Below are positions 1-7,246 of a stretch of DNA of 64,000 nt, piece after piece. The notes below the pieces were generated by a model. The model was not told where the DNA came from. It saw nothing but the letters and a program-made list of their open reading frames with translations, and searched no databases. The first letter of the stretch is position 1. Every line of letters begins with the position of its first letter. Source of the stretch: CAINVV01 sp038323575 (GTDB taxonomy: Bacteria; Bacteroidota; Bacteroidia; Bacteroidales; Prolixibacteraceae). Both the position numbers and the translations under genes were made by a program. Location of the stretch: contig JBBQHB010000003.1 in assembly GCA_038323575.1 (NCBI GenBank), positions 57,435-121,434 on the forward strand, given 5' to 3'.

Positions 1-449
1 CAAACGGGACCATCGGACGACTTGTAAAGGATTCTACCTTGTATAACCGGCTGGCTGAATCGAGTGATAATTTGAACCAATTACTCGTTGATCTGAAAAG
101 AAATCCTCACCGCTATGTGAAAATAACTGCTTTTGACTTCGGAAAAGAAGTTTACCTGGCTCCAAGTGCAACTTACAAGACAATTGAAAATATCGACTTT
201 AAAGTTTTCTTATTCAGTTCGACGGTTAAGATTCCGCTTGAATCCTCTATATTCCAAGAAATTAGCAATGTAACCGAAGTTGTGGATGGTTCTAAATATC
301 TTTACTTTGCTGGTGAAGATAAGTCGTACGATAAAGTTAGAATGATTCTAGATAAGGTACAACTATCTTTTCCTCAGGCATCTTTGAAGGCATATGAGAA
401 CAAAGAAGAAATTTCTTTAAAAAAAGCCTTAAAAATTTGTTCAAAGTAA
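1..449 (+). CDS. MlaD (MCE) family lipid-transport protein, C-terminal part
   Basis: The reading frame is open from the first base of the window, so the gene starts upstream and only about 148 C-terminal residues are present. The stretch reading NRLAESSDNLNQLLVDLK followed by NPHRYV is the typical end of the coiled region of Bacteroidota MlaD/MCE proteins, the membrane-anchored substrate-binding part of an ABC system that moves phospholipids between the membranes. The last ~75 residues (from about KIPLESSIF) resemble a SPOR-like fold often appended to these proteins; that part is inference. A hairpin with a T-run follows the stop. A first-visible TTG at 39 is not the true start. Confidence 0.75.
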   Translation, partial: NGTIGRLVKDSTLYNRLAESSDNLNQLLVDLKRNPHRYVKITAFDFGKEVYLAPSATYKTIENIDFKVFLFSSTVKIPLESSIFQEISNVTEVVDGSKYLYFAGEDKSYDKVRMILDKVQLSFPQASLKAYENKEEISLKKALKICSK

Positions 450-477
450 TTTTGAATTAATCATTTTTAACTAATTT

Positions 478-504
478 AACCCAACGAAAATTGGTTGTTT
501 TTTT
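478..504 (+). terminator. Probable rho-independent terminator after the MlaD-type gene
   Basis: A short stem (CCAA at 481-484 with TTGG at 491-494, extendable by AAC/GTT with a bulge) is followed by a run of seven T. The stem is weak, so this is a moderate call. Confidence 0.45.
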
Positions 505-769
505 ACGTTTTTTGTCTTTCCGCAAAAAATAGAACATCAGAAATTTTAAGGTTAAAAAAATATTGAATTAGCATTCTATCAGCATTTTGGCCTATACAAT
601 TTTCTATGTTGCTGAAAATCAGGCAATTAACGTTTTACAAGCAATATATAAGTTTGATTTATACTTAATTAGATGATGAACACTTTGATACCTTTTGATC
701 TGGTGTGATCTTTTATCTCTAGAGACAATTTAAAGACAATTTTAAAAAAAAAGAATTACCACAACCTAA
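505..769. other. AT-rich leader region upstream of dnaA
   Basis: No gene is seen between the MlaD-type stop and dnaA (320 bases in all). The stretch is very AT-rich. TAAGTTTG at 649-656 fits the Bacteroidota -7 element (TAnnTTTG), but no convincing TTTG lies 18-20 bases upstream. No perfect DnaA box (TTATNCACA) was found on either strand, so there is no support for calling this the replication origin. Confidence 0.4.
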
Positions 770-2200
770 ATGGAGAAAGATCACGTCAGAATATGGGACA
801 GTTGTTTAAGAATAATTAAAGACAATGTACCTAATATAAGTTACAGGACCTGGTTCGAGCCTATTGTTCCGCTAAAATTGGAGAACAATATCCTGACAAT
901 TCAGGTTCCGAGTCCGTTCTTTTATGAATACCTTGAAGAACAGTATATCGATATTCTGAGAAAAACCCTTAGAAAGGAACTCGGAGCAGGTGCTAAACTG
1001 GAATACAATGTCGTTGTTGACAACAACAACAGTGTAAACAACAAGCCTTATACCATAAAATTACCAACCAACCAAAATAATAATTTAAAAAACAAGCCGG
1101 TTTCTGCCGTACTTCCTTCAGATGAAACCGGTATCCGTAATCCCTTTGTCATTCCCGGCATCCAAAAAGTACAAATCGATTCCCAACTTAAATCAGACAA
1201 TACTTTTGACAACTTCATAGAGGGTGAATGCAACCGTCTGGCACGCAGTGCGGGTTATGCCGTAGCTCAAAAACCGGGAGGAACTGCATTTAATCCGTTG
1301 ATGCTTTACGGAAATTCAGGATTGGGAAAGACCCACCTTGCACAAGCAATCGGAATTGAAGTTAAAGAGCGCTACCCCGACAAGATTGTATTGTATGTTA
1401 ATGCCAATAAGTTCTTTATCCAGTTTTCAGAAGCTACCCGCAACAACTCCCGCAATGATTTTTTGCACTTTTATCAGATGATCGATGTTTTGATTATTGA
1501 TGACGTACAGGAGTTTGCCGGGAAAGAGAAAACGCAGGAAACATTCTTCCATATATTCAACCACCTCCACCAGTCAGGCAAACAGTTGATCCTTACATCA
1601 GACAAATCACCCATCGAATTAAAAGGAATGGAACAGCGTCTGCTCTCCCGTTTCAAATGGGGATTGACTGCTGATCTGCAGGTACCCGACTTCGAAACCA
1701 GGATGAACATTCTCAGGAAAAAGATCTACAAGGATGGTATTGTCATCTCAGAAGAGGTACTGGAATACATAGCCTCACACATCAACAGCAATGTCAGGGA
1801 ACTGGAAGGAGCCCTGATTTCACTGCTGGCCCAGGCAACGCTGAACAAAAAGGAAATTACGCTTGATCTGGCAATTAAAATGATTAACAAGTTGGTTAAC
1901 AATACGAAAAGAGAGTTAACCATCGATTATATTTCAAAAGTTGTCTCTGATTATTTTTGCATCCCCGTTGATTCACTTGCAGTTAAAACGCGAAAGAGAG
2001 AAATCGTCCAGGCCCGGCAAATTGCGATGTACTTCTCAAAGAATCTGACCCAATCGTCTCTTGCGTCGATTGGTTCCCAGATCGGAGGTAAAGACCATGC
2101 CACCGTCCTTCATGCCTGCAGAACTGTGACAAATCTTAAGGAGATTGATAAAAATTTCAGGTTGAGTATAGACGAGATCGAAAACAAATTGAAAATGTAA
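770..2200 (+). CDS. dnaA: Chromosomal replication initiator DnaA
   Basis: A 476-residue protein with the full DnaA layout. Domain I lies at about residues 1-80 and a short Asn-rich linker at about 85-135. The AAA+ ATPase domain has Walker A GNSGLGKT at 181-188 and Walker B LIIDD at 241-245. The C-terminal DNA-binding domain IV carries the signature GGKDHATVLHAC at about 439-450. DnaA binds DnaA boxes, melts the origin and loads helicase, and also acts as a transcription factor. Length is normal. It is preceded by an AT-rich leader and followed by a strong terminator, so it is probably monocistronic. The identification is secure. Confidence 0.98.
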   Translation: MEKDHVRIWDSCLRIIKDNVPNISYRTWFEPIVPLKLENNILTIQVPSPFFYEYLEEQYIDILRKTLRKELGAGAKLEYNVVVDNNNSVNNKPYTIKLPTNQNNNLKNKPVSAVLPSDETGIRNPFVIPGIQKVQIDSQLKSDNTFDNFIEGECNRLARSAGYAVAQKPGGTAFNPLMLYGNSGLGKTHLAQAIGIEVKERYPDKIVLYVNANKFFIQFSEATRNNSRNDFLHFYQMIDVLIIDDVQEFAGKEKTQETFFHIFNHLHQSGKQLILTSDKSPIELKGMEQRLLSRFKWGLTADLQVPDFETRMNILRKKIYKDGIVISEEVLEYIASHINSNVRELEGALISLLAQATLNKKEITLDLAIKMINKLVNNTKRELTIDYISKVVSDYFCIPVDSLAVKTRKREIVQARQIAMYFSKNLTQSSLASIGSQIGGKDHATVLHACRTVTNLKEIDKNFRLSIDEIENKLKM

Positions 2201-2209
2201 TTTTCCAAT

Positions 2210-2239
2210 AAGCAGACTGAAAAGTTTGCTTTTTTTTTA
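2210..2239 (+). terminator. Rho-independent terminator of dnaA
   Basis: An 8-bp stem, AAGCAGAC at 2210-2217 with GTTTGCTT at 2224-2231 (one G-U pair), closes a 6-base loop and runs into a T tract. It lies ten bases after the dnaA stop. Confidence 0.85.
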
Positions 2240-2270
2240 CCAATAATGGTTCACTTTTACGTTACATCCG

Positions 2271-2882
2271 ATGCTTTCTGATACCTATCTTACGATCGCG
2301 CAACCATCAGAAGGCTTGTTCAAGGAGAAGGGAAGCAGATTTCTTTCTTTTGCCTACCCTGTAAGTAATGAAGAAGAGATCAAAACGATACTGGCAAATA
2401 TCAGGAAAGAGCATTATTCGGCCAGACATTGTTGCTATGCCTGGAGCCTTGGAACTGAAAATCAAAGATACAGGGCAAACGACGACGGGGAACCATCCGG
2501 AACGGCCGGCAGGCCCATTTATGGACAAATTATATCGAATAACCTGACGAACATACTGATCGTAGTTGTCAGATATTTTGGAGGGACTCTACTGGGTGTG
2601 AGCGGACTCATCCGGGCATATAAGCAGGCAGCAAGTGAAGCCATTAACATTGCCGGTATAGTATCCAGAATTGTTGAGCATATTTTTGAAATTGAATTTG
2701 AATATTCTGCAATGAACGATCTGATGTCTTTTATCAAGGAGGAGCAGCTGGAAGTTATCAGCACGCAGTTTGATCTGCAATGCAGGATCAATTTAAGCGT
2801 CAGGTCTGCCAGGCTGGAGGAAATTGAAACAAAAATTGGGAAAATTGAAGGTATTATTACCCGGAAAATCATACAGGATTGA
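2271..2882 (+). CDS. YigZ/IMPACT family protein
   Basis: A 203-residue protein. The N-terminal UPF0029/IMPACT domain has the family hallmarks HYSARHCCYAW (about 46-56), RANDDGEPSGTAG (about 66-78) and VVRYFGGTLLGVSGL (about 98-112). A shorter C-terminal DUF1949-like domain follows. Family members are implicated in translation control in eukaryotes; the bacterial role is unsettled. The ATG at 2271 is the natural start. It lies 28 bases before pyrB with no terminator between them, so the two may be co-transcribed. Confidence 0.9.
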   Translation: MLSDTYLTIAQPSEGLFKEKGSRFLSFAYPVSNEEEIKTILANIRKEHYSARHCCYAWSLGTENQRYRANDDGEPSGTAGRPIYGQIISNNLTNILIVVVRYFGGTLLGVSGLIRAYKQAASEAINIAGIVSRIVEHIFEIEFEYSAMNDLMSFIKEEQLEVISTQFDLQCRINLSVRSARLEEIETKIGKIEGIITRKIIQD

Positions 2883-2910
2883 AATCTAAAATATAATATA
2901 CCAACTAATT

Positions 2911-3822
2911 ATGAACCAAAAAAGTTTAATCTCTATCACTGATTTTTCAAAGGATGAATATTTGAAGATCATGGAACTTTCAGCAAAATTTGAAGCTAAT
3001 CCAAACCAGCCCCTTTTGAAAGGCAAAGTGATTGCAACACTGTTTTTTGAGCCGTCAACCCGGACAAGGCTTAGTTTTGAGACAGCAATCAATCGCCTCG
3101 GCGGTAAAATCATTGGATTCTCAGATTCAAATTCGTCCAGCGTTTCGAAGGGTGAAACGCTTCACGACACCATCCGGATGGTGAGCAATTACGCCGATAT
3201 GATCATCATGCGGCACCCGCTGGAAGGAAGTGCCAGGTATGCGGCAGAAGTAGCTGATGTACCTGTCATCAATGCCGGTGACGGCGCAAATCAGCACCCA
3301 AGTCAGACGCTCCTGGATATGTACTCCATTATGAAGACACAGAGCCGGCTGGATGACATTAACCTCTTCATGGTAGGTGATCTGAAATACGGCCGTACCG
3401 TACACAGCCTGCTGATGGCCATGTCTCAGTTTAAGAATCCCATCTTCAATTTTGTTGCACCACCCGAACTGGCCATGCCGGATGAGTACAAGCTTTTTCT
3501 TACACAGCAGGGTATCCGTTATTTCGAGCACCTTGAATTCAATGATATTATTAACCAGGCGGATATCATATACATGACTCGCGTACAAAAGGAGCGGTTT
3601 ATTGATCCTGTAGAGTATGAAAAAGTCAAAAACGTCTATATCCTTAAAAATGATATGCTGGCAAACACCAAGCCGAATGTGAGGATTTTGCATCCCCTGC
3701 CAAGAATCAATGAAATTCATACCAACGTAGATACCAATCCAAAGGCCTATTATTTTACGCAGGCGCGCAACGGCGTTTTCACACGGATGGCCATTATCTC
3801 ACATTTGTTAAATCTTCAATAA
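2911..3822 (+). CDS. pyrB: Aspartate carbamoyltransferase, catalytic subunit
   Basis: A 303-residue catalytic chain that joins carbamoyl phosphate to aspartate in the committed step of pyrimidine synthesis. The carbamoyl-phosphate loop FEPSTRTR is at residues 46-53, the SKGET loop follows in the 80s, HPSQ is at about 130, and the C-terminal HPLPR motif is present. Length is normal. The regulatory chain pyrI begins nine bases downstream, so the enzyme is predicted to form the allosteric PyrB-PyrI holoenzyme. Confidence 0.97.
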   Translation: MNQKSLISITDFSKDEYLKIMELSAKFEANPNQPLLKGKVIATLFFEPSTRTRLSFETAINRLGGKIIGFSDSNSSSVSKGETLHDTIRMVSNYADMIIMRHPLEGSARYAAEVADVPVINAGDGANQHPSQTLLDMYSIMKTQSRLDDINLFMVGDLKYGRTVHSLLMAMSQFKNPIFNFVAPPELAMPDEYKLFLTQQGIRYFEHLEFNDIINQADIIYMTRVQKERFIDPVEYEKVKNVYILKNDMLANTKPNVRILHPLPRINEIHTNVDTNPKAYYFTQARNGVFTRMAIISHLLNLQ

Positions 3823-3831
3823 CCATAAGCT

Positions 3832-4284
3832 ATGCAAAAGCAGTTAAACGTAAGTGCAATCAAAGACGGAACCGTCATTGACCATATCCCCACCAAGGCT
3901 CTTTTTAAAGTTATTCAGATTTTGAAATTGGAAGATTTCCAAAACATGGTAACATTTGGCAACAACCTTGACAGCAAGGCCATGGGTACAAAAGCCATTA
4001 TTAAGATTGCCAACCGCTTTTTTGAAGATGTCGAGGTAAATAAAATTGCCCTTGTTGCACCCAATGCCAAGCTTAATACGATCAGAAACTATGAAGTTGT
4101 GGAGAAACGTGTAGTTCAAATTCCGGACCAGGTGAACGGAATTGTACGTTGCTTCAATCCGAAATGCATCACAAATGTCGAGAATGTCAGCACTAAATTT
4201 CAGATTATCAATAATAAACCTATTGAAATGAAGTGCTATTACTGTGAAAAAATTACCTACGAAAACGAAATCAGGATCAAATAA
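3832..4284 (+). CDS. pyrI: Aspartate carbamoyltransferase, regulatory subunit
   Basis: A 150-residue regulatory chain. The N-terminal nucleotide-binding region starts with the usual LNVSAIKDGTVIDHI. The C-terminal zinc domain has four cysteines at 107, 112, 135 and 138 in the expected C-x4-C-x22-C-x2-C spacing. It binds CTP/ATP to feedback-regulate PyrB and holds the catalytic trimers together through the zinc domain. It is translated just after pyrB and nine bases before the GAF protein, consistent with one operon. Confidence 0.97.
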   Translation: MQKQLNVSAIKDGTVIDHIPTKALFKVIQILKLEDFQNMVTFGNNLDSKAMGTKAIIKIANRFFEDVEVNKIALVAPNAKLNTIRNYEVVEKRVVQIPDQVNGIVRCFNPKCITNVENVSTKFQIINNKPIEMKCYYCEKITYENEIRIK

Positions 4285-4293
4285 ATTACTGCA

Positions 4294-4752
4294 ATGCAAC
4301 AACTTTTTTCGTCAGTTTTAAAAAAATTCGAAGAACTCAAAGCCCAAAATCCTGCTATCGGAATTTTAATGTCGCAAACGACAGAACTTTTACGTACGGA
4401 GATTTCTCATTACGACTGGGTTGGTTTTTATCTTCTTGATGCACAAAATAACATGCTGGTTTTAGGCCCCTTTTCAGGAAAACCAACCGAACACACGCAC
4501 ATTCCGGTAGGAAAGGGCATTTGCGGTCAGGTCGCAGAAAGCAGAAAGTCTATGATCGTCCAGGATGTAACACAACAGACAAACTACATTGCATGCAGCA
4601 TCGATGTACAAAGTGAAATTGTTGTACCCGTCCTGAAAAATGGAATGTTTGTTGCCGAAATAGACATCGATTCACACGCCTATGCTCCTTTTTCGCCTGA
4701 AGACGAAAAATTCCTTTCAGCAATCTCTGACCAACTGTCTGAGTACTTTTAG
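4294..4752 (+). CDS. GAF-domain protein, probable free methionine-(R)-sulfoxide reductase
   Basis: A 152-residue single GAF domain of the fRMsr type, with DWVGFYL (41-47), IPVGKGICG (70-78), YIAC (98-101), SEIVVPV (107-113) and EIDIDS (122-127). fRMsr enzymes reduce free Met-R-sulfoxide using cysteines numbered 84, 94 and 118 in E. coli. C77 and C101 keep the exact 24-residue spacing of E. coli C94 and C118. The position matching C84 is a histidine (H67). The catalytic pair is therefore kept and one cysteine is lost. It is last in the yigZ-pyrB-pyrI run and overlaps the convergent DUF4293 gene by four bases. Confidence 0.8.
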   Translation: MQQLFSSVLKKFEELKAQNPAIGILMSQTTELLRTEISHYDWVGFYLLDAQNNMLVLGPFSGKPTEHTHIPVGKGICGQVAESRKSMIVQDVTQQTNYIACSIDVQSEIVVPVLKNGMFVAEIDIDSHAYAPFSPEDEKFLSAISDQLSEYF

Positions 4753-5213
4753 CGTATCCGGTCGATGGATTTCACCAGGCGTTCATCTTTCACAATAGCA
4801 CGGATAGCCAACAATACAAGCACTGCTGCAATCAGCGGGAAGGTGAAGCTGATTTTCATGGAATAGCTGCCTCCCAGGGACTGGTTACATTTCCAAATGG
4901 AGGAATAGAGGGAGGCGGTCAATCCAACAAGAAGGATCACAGTTAAATAGGAGAGACTTTTCTGGCGGGATCTGTTTTTATACTGAAGAATAATCAGTGT
5001 AAGCAAAGCCATAATCACACAAGCTAAAATGAAAAGCGGCCAGGATTTTTGCTCAATTAATCCGTTGGCATCGCCTTCAGAGACAATTCCCGAGAGGTAA
5101 AACAAAAATAGTTTGCTCCCTTTTCCGGCCATTTCGGCAAAAGGCAGAAAAAATATTAAACCAATCAGCACATCAGCAATCAATAGGTATAAAGTCTGTA
5201 TTCTCTGAATCAT
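4749..5213 (-). CDS. DUF4293 family small membrane protein
   Basis: A 154-residue protein with four predicted membrane helices (about 8-25, 52-70, 80-100 and 123-142). It starts with MIQRIQTLYLLIADVLIG, characteristic of the Bacteroidota-restricted DUF4293 family. Function is unknown. It converges on the GAF gene with overlapping stops, so neither has room for a terminator. It is divergent from the nucleoside phosphorylase; TAAATTTG at 5233-5240 on the minus strand is a good -7 candidate for it. Confidence 0.85.
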   Translation of the reverse strand: MIQRIQTLYLLIADVLIGLIFFLPFAEMAGKGSKLFLFYLSGIVSEGDANGLIEQKSWPLFILACVIMALLTLIILQYKNRSRQKSLSYLTVILLVGLTASLYSSIWKCNQSLGGSYSMKISFTFPLIAAVLVLLAIRAIVKDERLVKSIDRIR

Positions 5214-5232
5214 TTGTAGATATTTTATTCTG

Positions 5233-5277
5233 CAAATTTAAAAATATTCAGGATCATCCGACTTTTTTTTACCTTTG
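5233..5277. promoter_or_regulatory. Divergent pair of Bacteroidota -7 elements
   Basis: TAAATTTG on the minus strand (5233-5240) points to the DUF4293 gene. TACCTTTG on the plus strand (5270-5277) points to the nucleoside phosphorylase. Both match TAnnTTTG. Neither has a clear TTTG at -33. The plus element contains the TTG at 5275, which rules that codon out as a start. Confidence 0.6.
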
Positions 5278-5298
5278 AACTACATCAAAAAGTTTACC

Positions 5299-6168
5299 AT
5301 GAGAATTATTGAGCCTTCTGAACTGATTATCAATCCGGACGGAACCATTTTTCATCTTCACATGAAGCCGGAACAGTTAGCCGAAAATATTATTCTGGTT
5401 GGCGATCCCGGCAGGGTCAAAATGATTGCAGATTTTTTTGACAAAATTGAATCCCGGACTGAAAACCGTGAGTTTGTATCTGCTACCGGATATTACGGAC
5501 AGAAAAGAATAACTGTCCTTTCGACAGGCATCGGAACAGATAACATCGACATCGTGGTCAATGAGTTGGATGCACTGGTGAACATCGACCTCAAGACAAG
5601 ACAGGTGTTAAAAAGACATAAGTCACTAAATATCATAAGAATAGGAACATCCGGCGGACTTCAGGGTGATATCCCGGTTAATGCTTTTCTGGCTTCCCGT
5701 AAGGCAATCGGGTTCGATGGTCTGCTTAATTTTTACGATCACCGGAATGAGGTTTCTGATTTGGTATTTGAAAAAGCTTTCAAATCGCATGTAGGCTGGA
5801 ATGAGCTCCTCCCCTCTCCTTATGTTGTAAGTGCAGATGGCGGTCTTTATGACAAAATAGTTGATGCCGATTTCACACCCGGGGTAACTATTTCAGCTCC
5901 AGGGTTTTATGGACCACAGGGTCGTGAACTCCGTTTAAGGATAGTGGATCCGCTCATCAACGACAAAATTGAGACCTTCAGGCTCGATGAACAGCGAATC
6001 ACCAATTATGAGATGGAGTGCTCGGCAATATACGGATTAAGTAAATTATTGGGGCACAAGGCATTGACCGTATGCATCATCATCGCCAACAGGGTGTCAA
6101 AACAGGCCAACGAAAATTACAAACCCGTGATGGTCACTTTAGTCCAAAAAATTCTTGACCGAATCTGA
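5299..6168 (+). CDS. Nucleoside phosphorylase (uridine/purine phosphorylase superfamily)
   Basis: A 289-residue PNP/UDP phosphorylase-fold protein that would split a nucleoside with phosphate into base and ribose 1-phosphate for salvage. Visible motifs are the phosphate loop VGDPGRVK (about 34-41), STGIGTDN (about 75-82), the substrate region IRIGTSGGLQG (about 112-122), and NYEMECSAIYGL (about 238-249) with the ribose-binding Met-Glu. The ATG at 5299 is preferred over the TTG at 5275, which sits inside the -7 element. Substrate specificity cannot be told from sequence alone. The next gene begins two bases after the stop. Confidence 0.85.
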   Translation: MRIIEPSELIINPDGTIFHLHMKPEQLAENIILVGDPGRVKMIADFFDKIESRTENREFVSATGYYGQKRITVLSTGIGTDNIDIVVNELDALVNIDLKTRQVLKRHKSLNIIRIGTSGGLQGDIPVNAFLASRKAIGFDGLLNFYDHRNEVSDLVFEKAFKSHVGWNELLPSPYVVSADGGLYDKIVDADFTPGVTISAPGFYGPQGRELRLRIVDPLINDKIETFRLDEQRITNYEMECSAIYGLSKLLGHKALTVCIIIANRVSKQANENYKPVMVTLVQKILDRI

Positions 6169-6169
6169 T

Positions 6170-7045
6170 ATGTCAACTTCCGATCCCATTTTAGACGCAT
6201 TAATATCTCTACTTGATGACCAGGACGAGATGGTGTACAATTCAGTAAAAGAGAAACTGCTCTCCATGGGATCTGACGTTAAGCCTAAACTGGAGGATGC
6301 ACTTATAAATGCCGGATCAATTGATCATTACAAGAAACTGGAGCAGATAATCGCGCTTTTAAAAAATGAAATTATCATCGGGCAGATGAAAACATGGATC
6401 AGCAACGAAAACAGATCATTGCTTGACGGCTGGATACTGGCCTCATCTGTCCATCACCCCAATATCCCGAAAGAAAGAATTGAAAACAATATCCACAAAT
6501 TATACCAGGATGCATGGCTGGAAATCACGGAGACAATGACCTCGCTGGAGAAAATTGCCGTCATCAACCATATTCTTTTCAGAATCAATAGTTTTGAAAT
6601 AGTAGAGGTTGAAACTCCTTTTATAGAAAATATCGTATTGGACCAGCTGCTCTTTTCCAAAACCGGTAACGTATATTCGCTCACCATATTATACCTTATT
6701 ATCGCCCGTCAATTGCATCTGGATCTCCTGCCGATCATGCTGGCCAATAAACTGCTGCTTGTGTATGAAGACAATCTGGCTTCCTCTCTTGCCTTCGGGA
6801 CGGGAGCGGAAAAGTACCTTTTTTACATCAATGTTGCCCATAAGGGATCCGTAATCAGTCCGAAGGAGGTCCAGTTTTTGTACGACAAATCTTATAAATA
6901 CGGCAAAACCGTAACCCGCAATGAGACGGACATAAGCCTGATTAAGAAGCTTCTGAACCTGATGTATCTGATCTACACGGGCGATGGTGACCAGGAAAAG
7001 CTCTTGCTGACTGAAGATCTGCTGGCCCTGATGGAGGGGATGTAG
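6170..7045 (+). CDS. SirB1/transglutaminase-like protein
   Basis: A 291-residue protein beginning two bases after the nucleoside phosphorylase stop. The middle region GNVYSLTILYLIIARQLHL (about 167-185) matches the SirB1 transglutaminase-like core, which normally reads GNPxSL followed by a long helix. The N-terminal ~75 residues look like a HEAT-like helical segment. The classical catalytic Cys and His are not evident, so an enzymatic role is doubtful. Cytoplasmic, as no signal peptide is seen. The coupling to a salvage enzyme may be only positional. Confidence 0.55.
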   Translation: MSTSDPILDALISLLDDQDEMVYNSVKEKLLSMGSDVKPKLEDALINAGSIDHYKKLEQIIALLKNEIIIGQMKTWISNENRSLLDGWILASSVHHPNIPKERIENNIHKLYQDAWLEITETMTSLEKIAVINHILFRINSFEIVEVETPFIENIVLDQLLFSKTGNVYSLTILYLIIARQLHLDLLPIMLANKLLLVYEDNLASSLAFGTGAEKYLFYINVAHKGSVISPKEVQFLYDKSYKYGKTVTRNETDISLIKKLLNLMYLIYTGDGDQEKLLLTEDLLALMEGM

Positions 7046-7069
7046 CCGCAAAAGAAATAAAGAAATAAA

Positions 7070-7097
7070 GGATAAAGGATAAAGGATAAAGGATAAA
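7070..7097. repeat. Tandem heptamer array, GGATAAA x4
   Basis: Four perfect copies of the 7-mer lie at 7070-7076, 7077-7083, 7084-7090 and 7091-7097. They follow the SirB1-like stop and are the inverse of the array at 7184-7243. Confidence 0.95.
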
Positions 7098-7100
7098 GTA

Positions 7101-7130
7101 AGAACGCCGCGATCATCATTGCGGCGTTCT
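7101..7130. terminator. Strong hairpin, probable bidirectional terminator
   Basis: A perfect 10-bp GC-rich stem (AGAACGCCGC at 7101-7110 with GCGGCGTTCT at 7121-7130) closes a 10-base loop. It lies between the convergent SirB1-like and rny genes and between two inverted heptamer arrays. No long T-run follows on either strand, so the termination role is inferred from stem strength and position. Confidence 0.6.
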
Positions 7131-7183
7131 CAATTTGAGACTTATCATGGTGCAGCAAATCTCAATATCAACACAAATGCCAC

Positions 7184-7243
7184 TTTATCCTTTATCCTTT
7201 ATCCTTTATCCATTATCCTTTATCCTTCCTTTATCCTTTATCC
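7184..7243. repeat. Tandem heptamer array, TTTATCC (inverse of GGATAAA)
   Basis: Perfect copies lie at 7184, 7191, 7198, 7205, 7219, 7230 and 7237. One variant, ATTATCC, is at 7212, and a 4-base slip (TTCC) is at 7226. The array ends three bases before the rny stop codon. With 7070-7097 it could form a long hairpin in read-through RNA. Confidence 0.95.
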
Positions 7244-7246
7244 TTT

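Noticed and set aside
505..769. Replication origin beside dnaA
   Set aside because: No DnaA box cluster is visible; in many Bacteroidota the origin is not next to dnaA.
3127..3720. 197-codon open frame on the minus strand
   Set aside because: It lies entirely inside pyrB, whose identity is certain, and its translation has no recognisable domain.
5275..5298. TTG at 5275 as start of the nucleoside phosphorylase
   Set aside because: The codon is part of the -7 element TACCTTTG and would lie upstream of the transcription start.
7070..7243. Possible CRISPR or phage attachment repeats
   Set aside because: Units are 7 bp, contiguous and without spacers; no integrase or tRNA is adjacent.
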